Below are positions 11,830 to 25,439 of a DNA stretch of 64,000 bases, piece after piece (positions within the stretch are counted from its first letter, which is position 1; each line of letters starts with the position of its first letter). The notes beneath the pieces were generated by a model. It was given only the letters and a program-made list of their open reading frames with translations. It searched no databases and was not told the DNA's origin. This stretch comes from Phycomyces nitens (taxonomy: Eukaryota > Mucoromycota > Mucoromycetes > Mucorales > Phycomycetaceae): the NCBI GenBank assembly GCA_022702545.1, contig JAHRBC010000002.1, positions 7,316,001-7,380,000 on the forward strand. The letters run 5' to 3'. The translations under genes and the position numbers were made by a program.

Positions 11830-13400
11830 AAAAGAGAAACTAAAATTCTGTCTGTTGTAGGATTTGTGTATAAATACTTGACTGGGTGTTAATAGGGCTT
11901 TTAGATATTAGTGTAACTTAAATCTACTTGAGTGGATTTTGTTACTTAGTTTTTGTTAAGCCAATTTGTAATAGTATTTAAAGGTGGTTTTACCACAAAT
12001 ATAATGTATTTTGATAGCCTGTTATAAACTTACATGATAAAGAAGATGGTGATCAGAGTTATTAAAAGAGCAAAGAAGTGTATACAGATATTAATAAGAA
12101 TATAAGAGACTCTATTATACTTTGTCTATAAACCAAGACAGAGTCAAATTCCTATTAATATATAGACCAAAACCCTTTTCTTGGGCACTTTCAATGTAGA
12201 ATTAACATGAGACTCCAATTTCAAAGCAAGAGAGAATGACCACGAATATTTCAGGGGGAATAGATATTTTAATCATTACTTTTATTTTCTATTCTTTAAC
12301 AGTATGCAAGTACATCTCCTAAAATTCTCGCACTTTACATTATATATACATAGGATTCCAAATATGAGATTTCTTGCATACAAAAAGCAATTACTATCCA
12401 TCCCATTCTTTATACATTGGTCATATCTCTTCCCATAATATTTTCAAATAGCCGTGACTTGCCTTGATATCATTTTCTAATCCATGTTTATCAAAAAAAA
12501 GTTATTATTGCACCCATGTATGTATTTCTTCCTTTCTTTACTTGTCATTTATAAAAATACATTGCTCTAACATAACTGCAGTTTACATTGTATACTTTTA
12601 GTAGACCAAATATCCATTTATTCAACTGGCAAAGGTATGTATTTTGAACTATTTCTCTTGTTGGAAATATTTTTCTAATATTAATTATAGTATGTCCATA
12701 CATACATATTTATTCGTTACTACAAGCGTATGAATATATATTGGGTTTTCTATGTCTATACGTGTTTATAGCAGTATACTCTTGTTTCTTTCGTTTAATG
12801 AAATACCGGATTGCCAAGCACGTATCTTGCCTTTCAATTCTATCAAATGCGATAACAAAAATTCTAAAATGTGCTCTTTATACTATTGCTAGACTATAAA
12901 ACTTGGTCAAGGACATATAATCGGAATTCATGTTCTTTAGATAGGAAATAAAATATGGTCTGAAAGAACCATTAGATATATTATTAGAATAAGACCATGT
13001 AGTCCAGAGCAAGAGATTATATTATTACAAGTGCTTTTACAAATAAAAATATTATAATAATATAAATAAAATCAATGTCAAATATGTTTTTTCTTTGGAA
13101 AAAAATCAGATCAATACCTGGTGTTGTTGAAGCAATTGATCCAATAGAATAAATCAATAGGCAGCAAAAATCACCTAGAATTGAAAATTTAACAGCCCTC
13201 TAGAATCCAGGTAGTTTATAAATAAGGGTTTTTGTTAGTAATCTATATCTGTAACTTTACAGATACTTTTGGCTTTCAATTAAGGTTCGCACACAGATAA
13301 TATACCCAAGCTCCCTTTCAGAATGACAAAGTAGTCAATACCATTTGGTCAAAAATCCAATATTATGACAGCTAGGCATTCTATAATATTGTGCTGTCAA
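11830..13400. other. AT-rich stretch without recognisable gene
   Basis: No credible coding region, RNA gene or repeat structure was seen. It lies between the TNP2 partner gene and a LINE fragment, and may contain the unrecognised right end of the TNP2 element. Confidence 0.6.
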
Positions 13401-13406
13401 ACATTA

Positions 13407-14189
13407 TTATGTTACATAATATCCCAATAACCAATACCAATTATTTCCATGATTCGCATATATATTTTTCCAGGCGACAGGCGTCCACGACCATGTCCAA
13501 CACAACTGGAAAAGCGAGTGGAGTATAGGACCTAGAGTTGTTACGAGAGAATTGAGCATTTCTGCCTTGATATGGTCAATACCTGATGCTTTCCGTCGAG
13601 GCAAGTGACGGATAACATCTGCGACATTGTCTACGTTTCATGGTACGTCCTCTTCCAATGGTGTAACTACCGGTCCAGGCCGTAGATCCGTAGATCCGCC
13701 AAAAGCAGTCTCAAGATGGTCGATCATGTTATTTGCGGCTACAAGTGGTCCTTTAGTGGAGGCGAGAGAAATCGGGAAACGTTGCTTCATCCTCATTCTC
13801 TTGATCGCGCTCAACATCTTGGTTGGGTCCTTTTGGATCTTCTCACAGAAATCGTACCAAGATTGTCGTCGTGCCGCCCGAACTGCTTTCCGCAGATCTT
13901 GACATGTTGCTACATACTCAGCATGGGCTCTCATGCGTTCAATGTCATTGTCTACTCTACGTCGCCAACGATAACGTTCTTGACAAAGATCAGCTAAATG
14001 TTGTAGTTCGTCCGTCCAAAAACTCTTCCAAGCTTTCGGTCGTGGAGATGTACGCCCAACTGAATCATCCAAGGCTTTATAGATTGTCTCGTTGAGACGC
14101 TCAGCAAAGTCTTTTAATACAGCAGGGCACGACGGGGGGTTGTCCTCCAGGGTTTGTTGGATCTCTCTTTGAAGTGTACCTGAATCCAC
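13407..14189 (-). pseudogene. LINE fragment: linker and RT start
   Basis: The 183-codon stretch 13638-14189 matches the endonuclease-to-RT linker of non-LTR retrotransposons: Trp/Arg-rich helices such as WKSFWTDELQHLADLCQERY and IQKDPTKMLSAIKRM. After a frame change at 13604-13640 the first RT motif follows (RRKASGIDHIKAEML), ending near 13407. The sequence is unlike the LINE immediately upstream on the same strand, so it is a separate element, truncated before the RT core. Confidence 0.75.
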
Positions 14190-14190
14190 T

Positions 14191-17100
14191 TCAAAACATC
14201 TTTGATAATTTGTTTTGACATCTTTGATTGCTAATCGCTGAAGTTTTCAATATGAATGCATCAGACGCTAAAAGCCGTTTCCAACCTGTTGTACTTCGTT
14301 CAGAGGGATCAGAGAATACAACTATACCCAATATCGCTAGCGAAAGACGAGTAGGGTAGCTGGCGGTAACAAAAGAGAAATCTTGGGGAATGGAATCTAT
14401 AGCAGACAAAATAGAGTGAAGAGCATTCAGGGAAGATCGCAATTGAGAATCTCGTAAACGTGGAAATAGTATTGGAAGTCGAACACCTCGATGTGCTCGG
14501 TTAGGATCAAGGGTGTACCATATCCATGGAGTTACAAGTGATATAGATTTCTGTTGATCCATAATTGTCTGCAACGATCGAACGGCAAGGGCTTTCTGAT
14601 GGGATTGCGGATCTAAAATACCTAATACTCCTTGTAATCGGGGAAAACACAGAGGCCAGACTAGCCATGAGGAACTTTTTTTGGCGAAGGAACTGACCCA
14701 TATTTGACCTTAGTTTGACAAAAAACTGCTGAGGGATAGCTGTAATCCAAAGAACATGCCGCATGGGTGACAGGATCAACGTGTTAAGAACTGTTACACG
14801 ACCGAGCAGAGAGAAAGCGAACGTTGCGAGTTGATATGACATACATATTCAACCGATAGCAGAAGTGACTGACAGAACAGATCCCGTTGAGCTAAGGAGG
14901 AAATCAAGGGAACACCAAGATATATCAGGGCAGATGGTGAGGTGCGATCATGTTATGCTGCAATAGACTTGTTCCGAAGAAGATTCTGCCATTCTCTTAG
15001 TGGGGCGCCAGACAACGAAAACGCTTGTGTCCTGTGTAGGTTTATTCGTGTATTTGAGGCCCAAGAGTATCTGTCCAAGTGCTGATATAAGATATCAAGG
15101 TCAGTCGAGTTATGAAGAAAAACCAAGACATCATCAGCATAAGCCAAGAGTTTCACAGATGGTGGTGTAGGCGTGTTATGATTGTGTGTGGGAATATTGA
15201 ATCAATTAAAGGAAGTATCATGGATCAATCGGCGAAGCAAAGGTTCAAAAGCAAGATTAAACAGTACTGGTGATAATGGATCTCCTTGGCAAAGTCTCCG
15301 TTGTTGATCTATAGAAGGTGTTATGAATCCATTCACATTGATTGAGATGTGAGTAGAGAAGAAGAGTTTTGAAATACAGTGAATGATGATATCAGGGAAT
15401 CGAAATTGTTTCAAGACTCGCTTCAGATATTCAGGATGTACTATATCATATGCCTTTTCTTGGACAAGTAGCAAATCAGTATAGTCAGCAGAGGATTTTT
15501 GTGCGTCTTCCATAACCAAGTGATTCAAGAGCCCGTTGTGTGCAATAAACCTGCCTTTTACAAATCCAGTTTGGCATTTGTTAACCAGGGATTAGGATGA
15601 GGGTGTAATGCGAGAATTGAGCAAACGAGTGAACACTTTTGCATCGGTATTGATTAGCGCAATAGGTCGCCGGTTTTTTTTTAAAGTGGAAAGGTCCCCT
15701 TTTTTAGATAGAAGGGATAAGCAAGTAGAGCTCCATGATGAAGGAAATATTCCATGTAAAAGTGCATCGCTGTAGATAGTTGTGACCAAGTCAGATAAGC
15801 CATCTTTGGATAGTACTAAAGACAGAATCTCATACGGAAGACCATTGGTACCAGGGCTATTTTGACGGGGAGATCTATTAGCTGCAGAGCAGATTTCGTG
15901 AAATGTGAATGGGATTATCGTGGATGACATGGTATCTTTATCAAGAGCAACATGGTCTAGAATGCTGTGGAGCAAGTCATCGGTGGCTAAGCTATCAATA
16001 GGATCAACAGTATAGAGCTCCCCATAAAAGTCCATGACAACTTCTGTCATGGTTTCAGGCGTACTGCAAATGATATTAGAAACTGGGTGGCGTAAAAAAG
16101 GGATATCTTTTCAAACTGTCTTGACAGCAATTGATCGCTTAAGGTATCCGGCAGAGCGTTCACTATTTTCTCTCCAATGATTCTGGGCTCAAAGCGCAAG
16201 GATTTCAACATTTTACCGCTGTATGCCAGCAAGCTGACGTTCAACAACAGCTAGTTGTGTGTCTCGGATGTGATCGATCTTATACTTGCGCATAAGATGA
16301 TTCTGTTTGCTTTTTAGTGCCCTTTCTTGTTTAACTTGGCAAGTGATAGATTCCCGAGAAAATGATTTTGCAACCCGTCAAACAATGGCCTTGACCTTTT
16401 CCCACTTAACTTGAGGGGATGGTAATTGAGTCAAACTCAGCAGGATATCTTGTAATGATATGGATATTCGTTCTTGTAAGTATGGAGATAAGGCTAGACG
16501 AAGGTTAGCACGCCACATGCCCTTGCCAGTGCGAGCTGCACCAAATGAAAGAGTAGTCGTTACAAGAAAATGGTCAGACCATGCAGGATTGATATAGTCT
16601 ATAGAGGATTTGTATTTGAGACTGGCTAGATCCGGAGTGGCAAATATGTAGTCGATACTACCCATCTGCATACTGCGAGAAAAAGTTGGCAAAGGGGATT
16701 GGCCTTTATTAGTGACACAATCAACCAAAATGTTTCAAACATAATTTAGCCACTGAAGAGGCACACGGCGAGGGTTGGAAGAAATAGAGCTGTAAGTATA
16801 ATCGAAGTCTCCAATGACTAGGAAACGAGATGGAGGAGCTGGTTGGAGGAACAGAGGTAGTTGAAGAACAAATGTGAAAAAGGCTTTGCGCTGTGATAGT
16901 GTTGCAGGAGCATATATGACAGCAATCTGTATAGAATCAAAATGACGATTTGTATGATTAATGGTAGCAAAAAAACTTTTACTGCATATACTAGTATATG
17001 TGTTAGAGAAGAAGGTGGACGGTGAGAATGGGACTAGGCTTCAATGATGCGACCATTGGTTCTCGTTCGCTTGAAATCGATTATGAAAAGTTTCTTGAAG

Positions 17101-17240
17101 TTTTGAGGTGTTTGCGTGTGATTCTTGAATGGCAAGTATTTGAATATGATGTGAGCGTAGGTGTCAAATAAAGGAGTTGCGTTGTTGAGGGTCAGAGGTC
17201 TTGGTGAGTCCCCGACAGTTGATTGTTGCTATTTTGAGTG
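14191..17240 (-). pseudogene. LINE ORF2 (endonuclease plus reverse transcriptase), decayed
   Basis: On the minus strand, an apurinic-type endonuclease C-terminus is seen at 16378-16728 (GSIDYIFATPDL and PAWSDHFLV). RT segments follow at 15592-16050 (SPGTNGLPYEIL, KKGDLSTLKKNRRPIALI), 15202-15528 (GDPLSPVLFNLAFEPLL) and 14953-15156, with the catalytic YADD in LLAYADDVLVF. Post-RT segments run to 14191. Each is in a different frame or separated by stops, so the element is dead but nearly full length. ORF1 lies just upstream on the same strand. Confidence 0.85.
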
Positions 17241-17299
17241 TATTAATGATATTATGGTAATGTGGTAGTTCTATTGCGCTTGGTGCCGTCTGGTAAAAC

Positions 17300-18604
17300 A
17301 TCTTGCTTTGCTTCTTCGCATAAGCGATCCATGTTAATTTGTTTCTTTAATTTATTGTTGACATTAATTGTATCATCTTTGTTCTCATCAGCTTCTCTCA
17401 TCTCTTCGTCAGATTTGCTACCTTTGTCCTCTGGTCCTAGGGTATCATTGTCTGTGTTGGACTTCTCTAAGTCTCGTGCAGCCGCAGCTCCACGTTTGTC
17501 TTGTGTTACACTGGCCAGGAAAGCTTTTGCAGCTGCTAGCTCTTCAGCTGCAATATTCTCTGCTTACGCCTGTCTCAGAGCCCTTTCCTTTGCTAAAGCC
17601 GCCTGCTGGGCTTGCTTATGGAGGTTTGTTGGGGTAAGAATAGGACATAAGTCTGCCGAGTTTGGCGTGTCATCGCCCGTCCGGTGGTTCTGGTGTCGGT
17701 TGGTGGGTGGATCACGGTTGCAGTGAATCTGGATATGTCCAGGAATTCCACATGTATGGCAGGAACGAGTTCCTATGCGTCGTCTAGGACAGTTATCCAC
17801 GGAATGTCCCATCTGTTTATAAAACACAGAGTGGTCGCCCATCTTTGCCCAGGTGCCATACACCTGGAGGTTATCGGAATACTTAATTTGGTAAGTTAAC
17901 GGAGCCCAAACCTTATTTAAGGCCATAGGATGTTCCAGATAAATATAACCATTGCCCTTAAACAATTGATGTTGGCCCTCTTTGTAAATCACAGGCTCAC
18001 AAACGTCTCCAAATGGATTTAAACATTTTCTAAGCTGGTCAGCAATATCATCATAATTGTCTGCAGGCAGACCAGACAGGTTTACACGAGAAAGTTTAAG
18101 ATCGGCAGATATGGTGGGAGTTGCCAGGAACCGTTGATCTCCTACTAAGATTGCTTCTCTACATGCCTATTTGCAATACTCGTCGCTGAAGAGGTATAGC
18201 TTAATCGTTGTATACGTCTTTTCAAATTTCGCCTAAAGTTGGCGCCCAATACTGCGAGGGTAGACCTGACGTAAAGGTCCCAAAAAGTCACCCAAATTGG
18301 CAAAATCCAAAGGGATGTGATAAAAGACAGAATGGGTGGATGTGCCTCGTTGATATACTCGCAGAGTGACTTGTAAGTTTTCATCTTTTACAAGTACTAG
18401 AGAATGGATTGCTTTTGCTTTACTAGTGGTATTTTGGGCAGCATGTGCATAGCTAAGTAGGCTAAATTGATGTGTACAACCAAGTGAGTGTGAAGAGGTT
18501 GCCAGTTGAGGGGTGGGTGAGGTATCCGATAGAGGAAGGGAATAGTGTCCCTGAGTGAATCTGGGCGAAATTGACAGATTGGGTTGTTTAGGTGCAAAAG
18601 ACAT
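17300..18604 (-). pseudogene. LINE ORF1 (gag-like, CCHC knuckles), decayed
   Basis: It begins MSFAPKQPNLSISP at 18604. An RRM-like middle part follows (LVLVKDENLQVTLRVYQRG), then a frameshift near 18240. At 17564-17992 the frame carries zinc knuckles: YKQMGHSVDNC, whose first Cys is apparently replaced by Phe or Tyr, and CHTCGIPGHIQIHC, which is intact. ORF1 proteins of such LINEs bind the element RNA. It pairs with the ORF2 relic at 14191-17240. Confidence 0.7.
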
Positions 18605-19400
18605 GCAGTAAGAAATTGTTTTTCGTTTTTGTTCTGAGTGATGTTGTAAAATAGAAAGAGATTTAGGAGAGCGCTATATTGAATTTATTTCAAATGAGAA
18701 CTGGAAGGTGAGAGTATATAGTTTAGAATTAATGGTGGAGAAAGAAAACGGGGTGCCATAAAACCCAAAGCTCCAATGGGCATGCTAGATAGCTAACATT
18801 ATGCTAATAATGACTTGGAGGATTGCACGGGAAAATTTGAGAGTGGGTGATCAGGGAAGTCAAGATAAAAGAATTCACAATGTATGTCATTCGGCTGTAT
18901 TATCTAACCAAGGTATTTGTCCTATGCATTTTCCCGTATAGACTATTTGTGTGGGTACTGATCGAGAAAGTGAGAAGGTGTGTCAATATCAAATATGCAA
19001 ACTTGACAAGTAGATATAAAAAAGATCGAGGGAGTTCAATAGTAGAATGTTAGTGGGCATAATGAGGTGTTTTGTATAGCCTAGTACCAGATATTTTGAG
19101 TTGTGTGATGAATCTGATGGAGCTGACACGTGTGGGATTGTTGTATAGTGTAATTGTCCAAGAAGTATGTATATATATTTTATATCAAAGTATTCTTATC
19201 CAACGATATGTAGCAACAATGGCAAATGATATCGCTCTTTAGGCAAGAATATTAGAGTAAAGTTTATATGACTTCTTTTATCAAAAGAAAAATAAGAGTA
19301 GAATTGTTCGTTCTTTATTGAATGCTAACTTCCTGCCTACTTATATGAAAAGTTAAGAGATAGATTGCTAATTATATCCGGGTAAGTATAGTGTCAGGTT
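18605..19400. other. Intergenic, no gene seen
   Basis: It contains the likely 5' end of the LINE and then AT-rich sequence before the copy-B LINE relic. No supported feature was found. Confidence 0.6.
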
Positions 19401-22080
19401 GTCTTTGCAAAGGGGTGGTGTGAGTTCAGAAGGTAGAAGAGGTGACTTCGGGAAAGATATTGAAAAGAAGGAAAGGTGAACTTGTAGTGGACAAAGGACG
19501 ACAAGACAATCATATGCTTCACAGAGCCAAATTAACTTCCTCTAGCTAAGACGCAAAGGAAAGTTCTCGGACAGCAATGTGGAGAAGTTTTGGCAAATAT
19601 CATGCAAACGGATTGTGGAAAGGTTACTCAACCGTTTGTAGCTGTTATAGAGGGTTGAGACAGAAAGCATACATTCAACAACAAGAAGGTGATAAGGAAG
19701 TCTTAAGCCAGAGTGGTTTCTGGAGTCCAAAGTGTCTCCCCAAAATAATGGAATAAACTTGTCCAATTCCTCAGCAAAGTCTTAGAACAGTTTTGCGAGT
19801 AGGTAAAGTGAGTTGGTCTGCTTAGATGGCAGACACAGGCGAATGAATTGTAGATTATTGACAGGTATAAATGCATCAGGGACCATAAGGCCTTTCTAAC
19901 CAAAAGTATTTTGTGGACGGGGTCTTTGAATATCACTACATCCAACAACCTGAGAGGGACAGGAGTAATATCTAGGTGTAAGCAAGCAGAATGCTCAAAG
20001 ATGGAGTCCATTGTGGGTAGAATGATAATTAGTGCATTACTCTTTGATTGTACAAATGGATATTGGAGTTTTAAAAAACGAGAGTGAGAAGAAAATCAGA
20101 GAAAGACTGGCTAGGATTGGTAAAGCAACTTCAAGGTTGGACAGAGGATTTGTGAATTGGATTGTCAAGAGTTGGTTGTATCTAATTTAAGGTTAGAAAT
20201 TGTTACTGGAGCTAGGAATCAAACGTGCTTAGTCCATTATGAAGTTTTGGAAAGCAAATAAAGTAAAGACTAGCGATGTGGAGCATTCTCAACGAAGGAA
20301 CTGACTGACAACGGATCTTAGCTTGTCGAAGAAAGTTTGTAAGACATTAGTGACACAAAAGACATGCCAGACACTGGCGAGAATCAAAGTGTCCTTGACA
20401 ATAGTGCGACTGACGATAGACTTTGATCGTTGTGAATACATGTTGCAGGTGAATTCGACAATGTTCAAAAGCAAAGTACAAACAATGTTTTCTCTGAAAA
20501 ATTAATTAAATAAAAGTTAAACCCAATTATGTAAGAGTAATTGGGGAAGTGCAATCGTGTCATAATGTAATTAACTTTGTCAATACATATGATCACCGCT
20601 CTGACAATGTGATCACGGAGAGAAAGAAAGTCTGTGTCTTTTGCAGATTAATCCAAGAATTAGAGGTACATGAGTTGGTATTCAGCTGTTTGTAAAAACA
20701 TCGAAATCTATTCGAGATTTAAGATTTACCAGAACGTCATGACTATAAGCTAGAAATTTTACAGGAGAAGACCCAGAAATGTTGTGGTCATCTGCGGCTA
20801 CATTGAAGTTTGGAAGAGACCAATCCTTGACTAATCGTTATAGCAGTGGTTCAAACGCAAGATTGAAAAGTACAAGAGACAATTGATCTCCATGGAGAAA
20901 CCCGTAATGTTGTACAACGTGAGGCGACAGAAAGCTATTGACGTTGACGGAAATGTTTGTGCTGCGAAATAGCTGCGTGATACAGTATACCAAAGATTCT
21001 GGGAGACGGAAGTAGTCAAGGTCTTGTCTCAAGTACATAGGATGCCCACTGCTGTATGCCTTTGCCTCGTTGAGAATTAATTCAATTGATGGATCGGAGG
21101 TGTGTCTAGGATGTTCCATTAACATGAAAATTATGAGCCCATTGCCTGAAATAAGACGACCTTTACAAAGCTTGTTTGATATTAATTGATGAGAGGTTGT
21201 GGTACATGAAGTACTAGAGAATTTAGTAGATGAGTAATAACTTTCGCATCACCATGAATCATTGCAATGGGGTACCAGTTCTATAGCTCAATAGATCACC
21301 TTTCTTTGGAATGAGTTCCAGTAAGGTAGAGCTCGAAGAAAGTGGGAATATACATTGAGTCAGAGAATCATTGTATATGGTTGTTATGAGGTAGGTATAG
21401 CCATCCTTCAAAAAAATACAGAACTGTCACGCCGTGTTTGTCCTTTATTGGTCTTCTGTCCGTATCGAAAACACACAATCTTCTCCATCAATTGGCATGC
21501 CATTGTTTTATGAGTGAGAATTCCCAATTTTTACTTACAATATTTCCTAACTTCTTCCATGTCTATCCCTATAAATACCAACAGAATATGTAACAAAATA
21601 AAATATCAATTAAACCCTTTACCTTTTCTCTTACTTTTGATTCCACGTTTCTTTCTGAAGAACAATTCTATTTGCTCGTTAAGATACGAATATCCGGATG
21701 CTTATGTCAGAATATATCAATCTCTTTCTTCTTTTATTCACATATCTTCTTGTCCAAAGCCATCACACTGCGTGACAAAACAGATCTCATTAGGTAAGCC
21801 ATTTGTCCCTGAACTGCTTTAGCAGGGAGAGTGTTTTGACGCTGGTCAAATTTTGTCGAATGCAAGGGGTACTGTCATTGAGATAGTATATGGACTACAC
21901 AAAGCCTGTTTAGGCGGTAAGTTCGAAGCAAGTCATCAATAGATGTGTTTTCAATGGGATCAGCAGTATACAACTTCTTGAAAAAGTTTGTCCCAGCGTC
22001 GGGTATTGTGCTGGCTATATTTACCAGTTGAATGATACTTGGTGATTCAAGGAAAATCTATCTCTTGTAACTGCCTTGGC
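19400..22080 (-). pseudogene. Decayed LINE reverse transcriptase (copy B)
   Basis: This is the same relic as at 1-1900, with its downstream end included. From about 22080 down it carries the RT upstream motif, the LVLFNLAFEPLL segment (20838-21125) and the post-RT segment (20289-20474). C-terminal fragments at 19703-20011 and 19542-19766 lie beyond the left window edge in copy A. Many stops interrupt it. Confidence 0.7.
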
Positions 22081-22696
22081 TGCACTTGTACACTCGTGGC
22101 CAGGATTTCAACATTTTATTGTTAAACAATCACAAGTTGAAGATCAACAAAAAGAAGTTGGTTACTCCATATATGCTCTATCTTAAATTTGCGCCTTATG
22201 CTGTTGGGTTTTCTTTATATAGTCTTCTCTTGCTGGGTTCGCCAAAAACAATTTGTCTGAGACGATTATCGCTTTAAAGAAGTTTTTAAATAACAGTAAC
22301 GATGCATATATGGTACAGTTCTTTACTCTCTTAACTCTACCCATCTTATCAATAGGATTTATAAATTATGTATACTTTTATACGGACTCGCATATATTTT
22401 AGTTGACGATACTCAAATTTTCTATGTAGTGTCCTTTGAAGCGAGCGTTAATAGTAGCTAATGTTTCATTTATAAAAAAAATGACTTTTTTCAATGCTGT
22501 GTACGCAATAAAAATGAAATTATGAAGTAAAAAAAATAAACTTATAGGTATACCCTATTTTGGCACAAACACCAAGTCATCACAAACAATGATTACGTGT
22601 ACCATTTTTTGGTCAGTAGTGCACCCCAATCAAAATAAAAAGAGGGGCTTTTGTCTTTTCTCATTCCTTGCCTCTCTTTCAGCTATTTATTATAAT

Positions 22697-23735
22697 ATGC
22701 TTGCTTTTACAACAACTCACCCCACCGCTCTCGCTCTCGCTCCTCTTGGGACTTCTGTTCCTTTGTCGGTCTCTACTGAGGCTCTTGCTTCTTTGGACGT
22801 CTCGCCCGTCAAGGCTTCTCTTGCTGTTGGTGCAGCCTGCGCTGCGGTTGCCGCCCCTCTCTTCTTTAGGGCAGTTGCAAGAGCCCCTGCCACTTTATCT
22901 GCCGTCCCCTCTGCCACTCAAACACTTCGTGTGTTGAGAGTCCCTGCGCAAGGTATGTTCATATTGATTGTCTAGTATAATATGTTCCCAAAAGTGACCA
23001 CGATACTCAAAAAACATCATTCACTTGATAGTATCTGGTCGTAAGAGAAAGCACTCTGAGATCACTGGTGGTGATGAGGAGGTTGGCCCCCCCACCTCTC
23101 GTCGTCGAATCGAGTACTCTGTTCCGTTGAATGATGTTGTATCAGACAACACTCCATTGGAGGGTAAGTATTTTAACTTTTGCCAATATAGTCTTTCGTG
23201 TCTTGACCTATATTATATTTGTCATTTTTTAGAAGTACCTGCCCCAAGAGGTGTCAAGCGCACGCGCGATATTGACGCAGACGAGCTGGAGCAAGTGTAC
23301 ACAAGAGTGAAGGCTCGTTACCGTGCCGGGCCTGTCCTCGCCCACCCATTCAGAACAGTACCGTTAGATCTCTGTACATGGGTGGTGCGCCGAGAGCACA
23401 TGCTTGAGCTCGAGGACCTCTACCGCGACATGACGGAAGCGCGGGAGGAGTTCCTTAAGCAGCAGCAGCAGAAGCAACAGCAAGAGCAACAGCAAGAGCA
23501 ACAGCAACAGGAACAGCAGCAAAAGGAACAGCAGCAACAGGCTCCTCCCAGCCCTGTCGAAGAGGTTGGACAGGCCTCTTCAAGCCAACCTCCTCCTCAA
23601 GACACTTCTCCTCCATCCGGCCCTTCGGAGGACATTGCTACCACTGACATCTCTGGCGAACCAGCTGGCCCGCCCACTTCTTGGGAGAAGGCCGTGAACG
23701 TCGCGGCCGCAGTGAAGAGGTTCTTCTCTTTTTAA
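22697..23735 (+). CDS. Unrecognised nuclear-type poly-Q protein, copy B
   Basis: Exons 22697-22952, 23032-23163 and 23233-23735 have the same junctions and phases as copy A and give about 296 residues. Differences from copy A are a Pro-to-Leu change near residue 73, four extra residues in the Gln/Glu run and a Lys-to-Glu change near the C-terminus. The basic clusters and the helix MLELEDLYRDMTEARE are unchanged. In this copy the second intron has no in-frame stop, because of one base difference (GTAAGTA followed by T rather than G). Unspliced mRNA would therefore read through in frame. Family unknown. Confidence 0.75.
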
Positions 23736-23750
23736 GAACCTCTTCACTGC
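23709..23750 (+). terminator. Perfect hairpin spanning the stop codon (copy B)
   Basis: Same 17-bp arms and 8-nt loop as in copy A, with the TAA at 23733-23735 at the loop edge. The second, GC-rich hairpin (AAGCCCAGC / GCTGGGCTT) follows. Conservation is expected from the recent duplication, so it is not independent evidence of function. Confidence 0.6.
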
Positions 23751-23811
23751 CAAGCCCAGCTACCTGATTCAGGCTGGGCTTGTTCTCAAAATCCGGCTCG
23801 AAGATTCTGGC

Positions 23812-23841
23812 AGAAGCAACAGGAAGCAACAGGAAGTAACA
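23812..23841. repeat. 10-bp minisatellite, three units
   Basis: Same repeat as 3621-3710 but only three units, so six units were gained or lost since duplication. Confidence 0.9.
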
Positions 23842-24858
23842 AGATTGGAACATGCCGTACTAACAATCTTGTGACTAACATAGCAACAGGGAGCAACAGG
23901 GAGCAACACAAAGCAACACAAAGCAACAGGAACTAACATTATTGGCTCTTTTTTTGTGTATTAGCAGAAAGGCATCTGGTGTTCTGGTTCTTTTTTGGAT
24001 ATTTTATTGTATCAAACCAAATTGTATTATATTATATTGTATCAAATCAAATCAACTTGTATTGTATCAAACTGAATTGTATTCAACTGAATTGTATTAT
24101 ATCAAACCAAATTGTACTTTCTTTTATTTACTTTTATTTTTATGTATTGGTCTTAGTTGCCCCAAGCACATCTGCTTTAAATTGAAATATATTATCTTTG
24201 CCCTTGGTGCGGTATAAAACTCTATATGCGTCTGAAATTATCTTTGAGCTCTAGCGAACATAAACCAATTGCTATAAAGCACAAAAGTCTTGTGCCGTTG
24301 AAGCTTTCTGAACATTAGCTAGATGTACCCCTTTTGTAAATCAAGTGCGTATGCACCAAAAACTACAAAATAAAGTCTCGAAGATATGTTCTCCACAATA
24401 TTTTTTTTCCTGTGAATCATACAATGGCAGAAAAATTAACAATGTATTAATACGAGAAAATCTCAAATTATAGGTATAGATGTGAAGTCGGTAAAGGCGT
24501 TGACGATAGATCCACGTGTATGATTCCTAAGCAAGCAATCAAAAAAGATGAGAATGTACCAAAGATCCATTTCCAAAGGAGCAGAAAGAAAATTTAGAGA
24601 TTATATATAATGAATATATATGCAGTCCTAGTTTGAGGAATATATTAATTATATAGTTTTGTTGCTATTTGCGAAACGAGTATATAGAGTCAATATCAAT
24701 GTCAAAGAAGAGGTGCGTGATAACGTTTAAGCAGTACTAGGGATCAAAGGCGGTTGAAGCTGGACAAGTTTGAAGTGGAATGCCCTGCAAAAGTTCCAAA
24801 TGGCAAGCATGGTTTAACGCAAAACTAAATCAGCAGGTGCAATACTATCTAGTGCTGA

Positions 24859-25368
24859 TGAGACGGGCTGTGTTGGTTTATGTAATGAAGTGGTCCAAAC
24901 GGTTAAAAGAAAAAGAGAATAAATATCAATCTCCTCTAACAACTCCTTAGCCCAAATATTGGCAATCGGCAGCTTGTTCTCCTGAGAAAGATATATAAAA
25001 GAAAAGAAGTGAAGTGTAAGGATATTGTTTATTGCTTTCATCATTTCGATGTTTATATAGATATTTCGATAATAAATAATATAATATAATTAGTATGATA
25101 TTACTAAGCTATTGTTAAAATGTTGGGATAGATCATGTTTCTTTGGATAGTTAATAATGAATAAGATAGATAGGAATAGATAAATATTGTTGGGGTTCTT
25201 TGTTACAATCCTTATGATTTTCAATTGATTGCTGCGCCAGACGTAGCAAGCATGTTCTTCCCAAGGTCATTACTTAACCAATATGTTTACATAATCGATA
25301 CAGAAAGATTTGGGAAGATATGATATGTTTGGGCCAGCCGGAAATATGGAGCTACACACAACGTGTCA
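24859..25368. mobile_element. Solo LTR, 510 bp
   Basis: The sequence begins TGAGACGGGC and ends GTGTCA, giving TG...CA ends. It is flanked by the 4-bp duplication CTGA (24855-24858 and 25369-25372). Copy A has the uninterrupted site (CTAGTGCTGATAAG near 4717-4730), so the insertion happened after the duplication. No internal retrotransposon genes are present. Confidence 0.75.
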
Positions 25369-25439
25369 CTGATAAGAATATAAAGGTCTGAAAAGCCTTG
25401 AAAAGTACAATGGGCAGAGGAATGATGTTTAGGATATTT

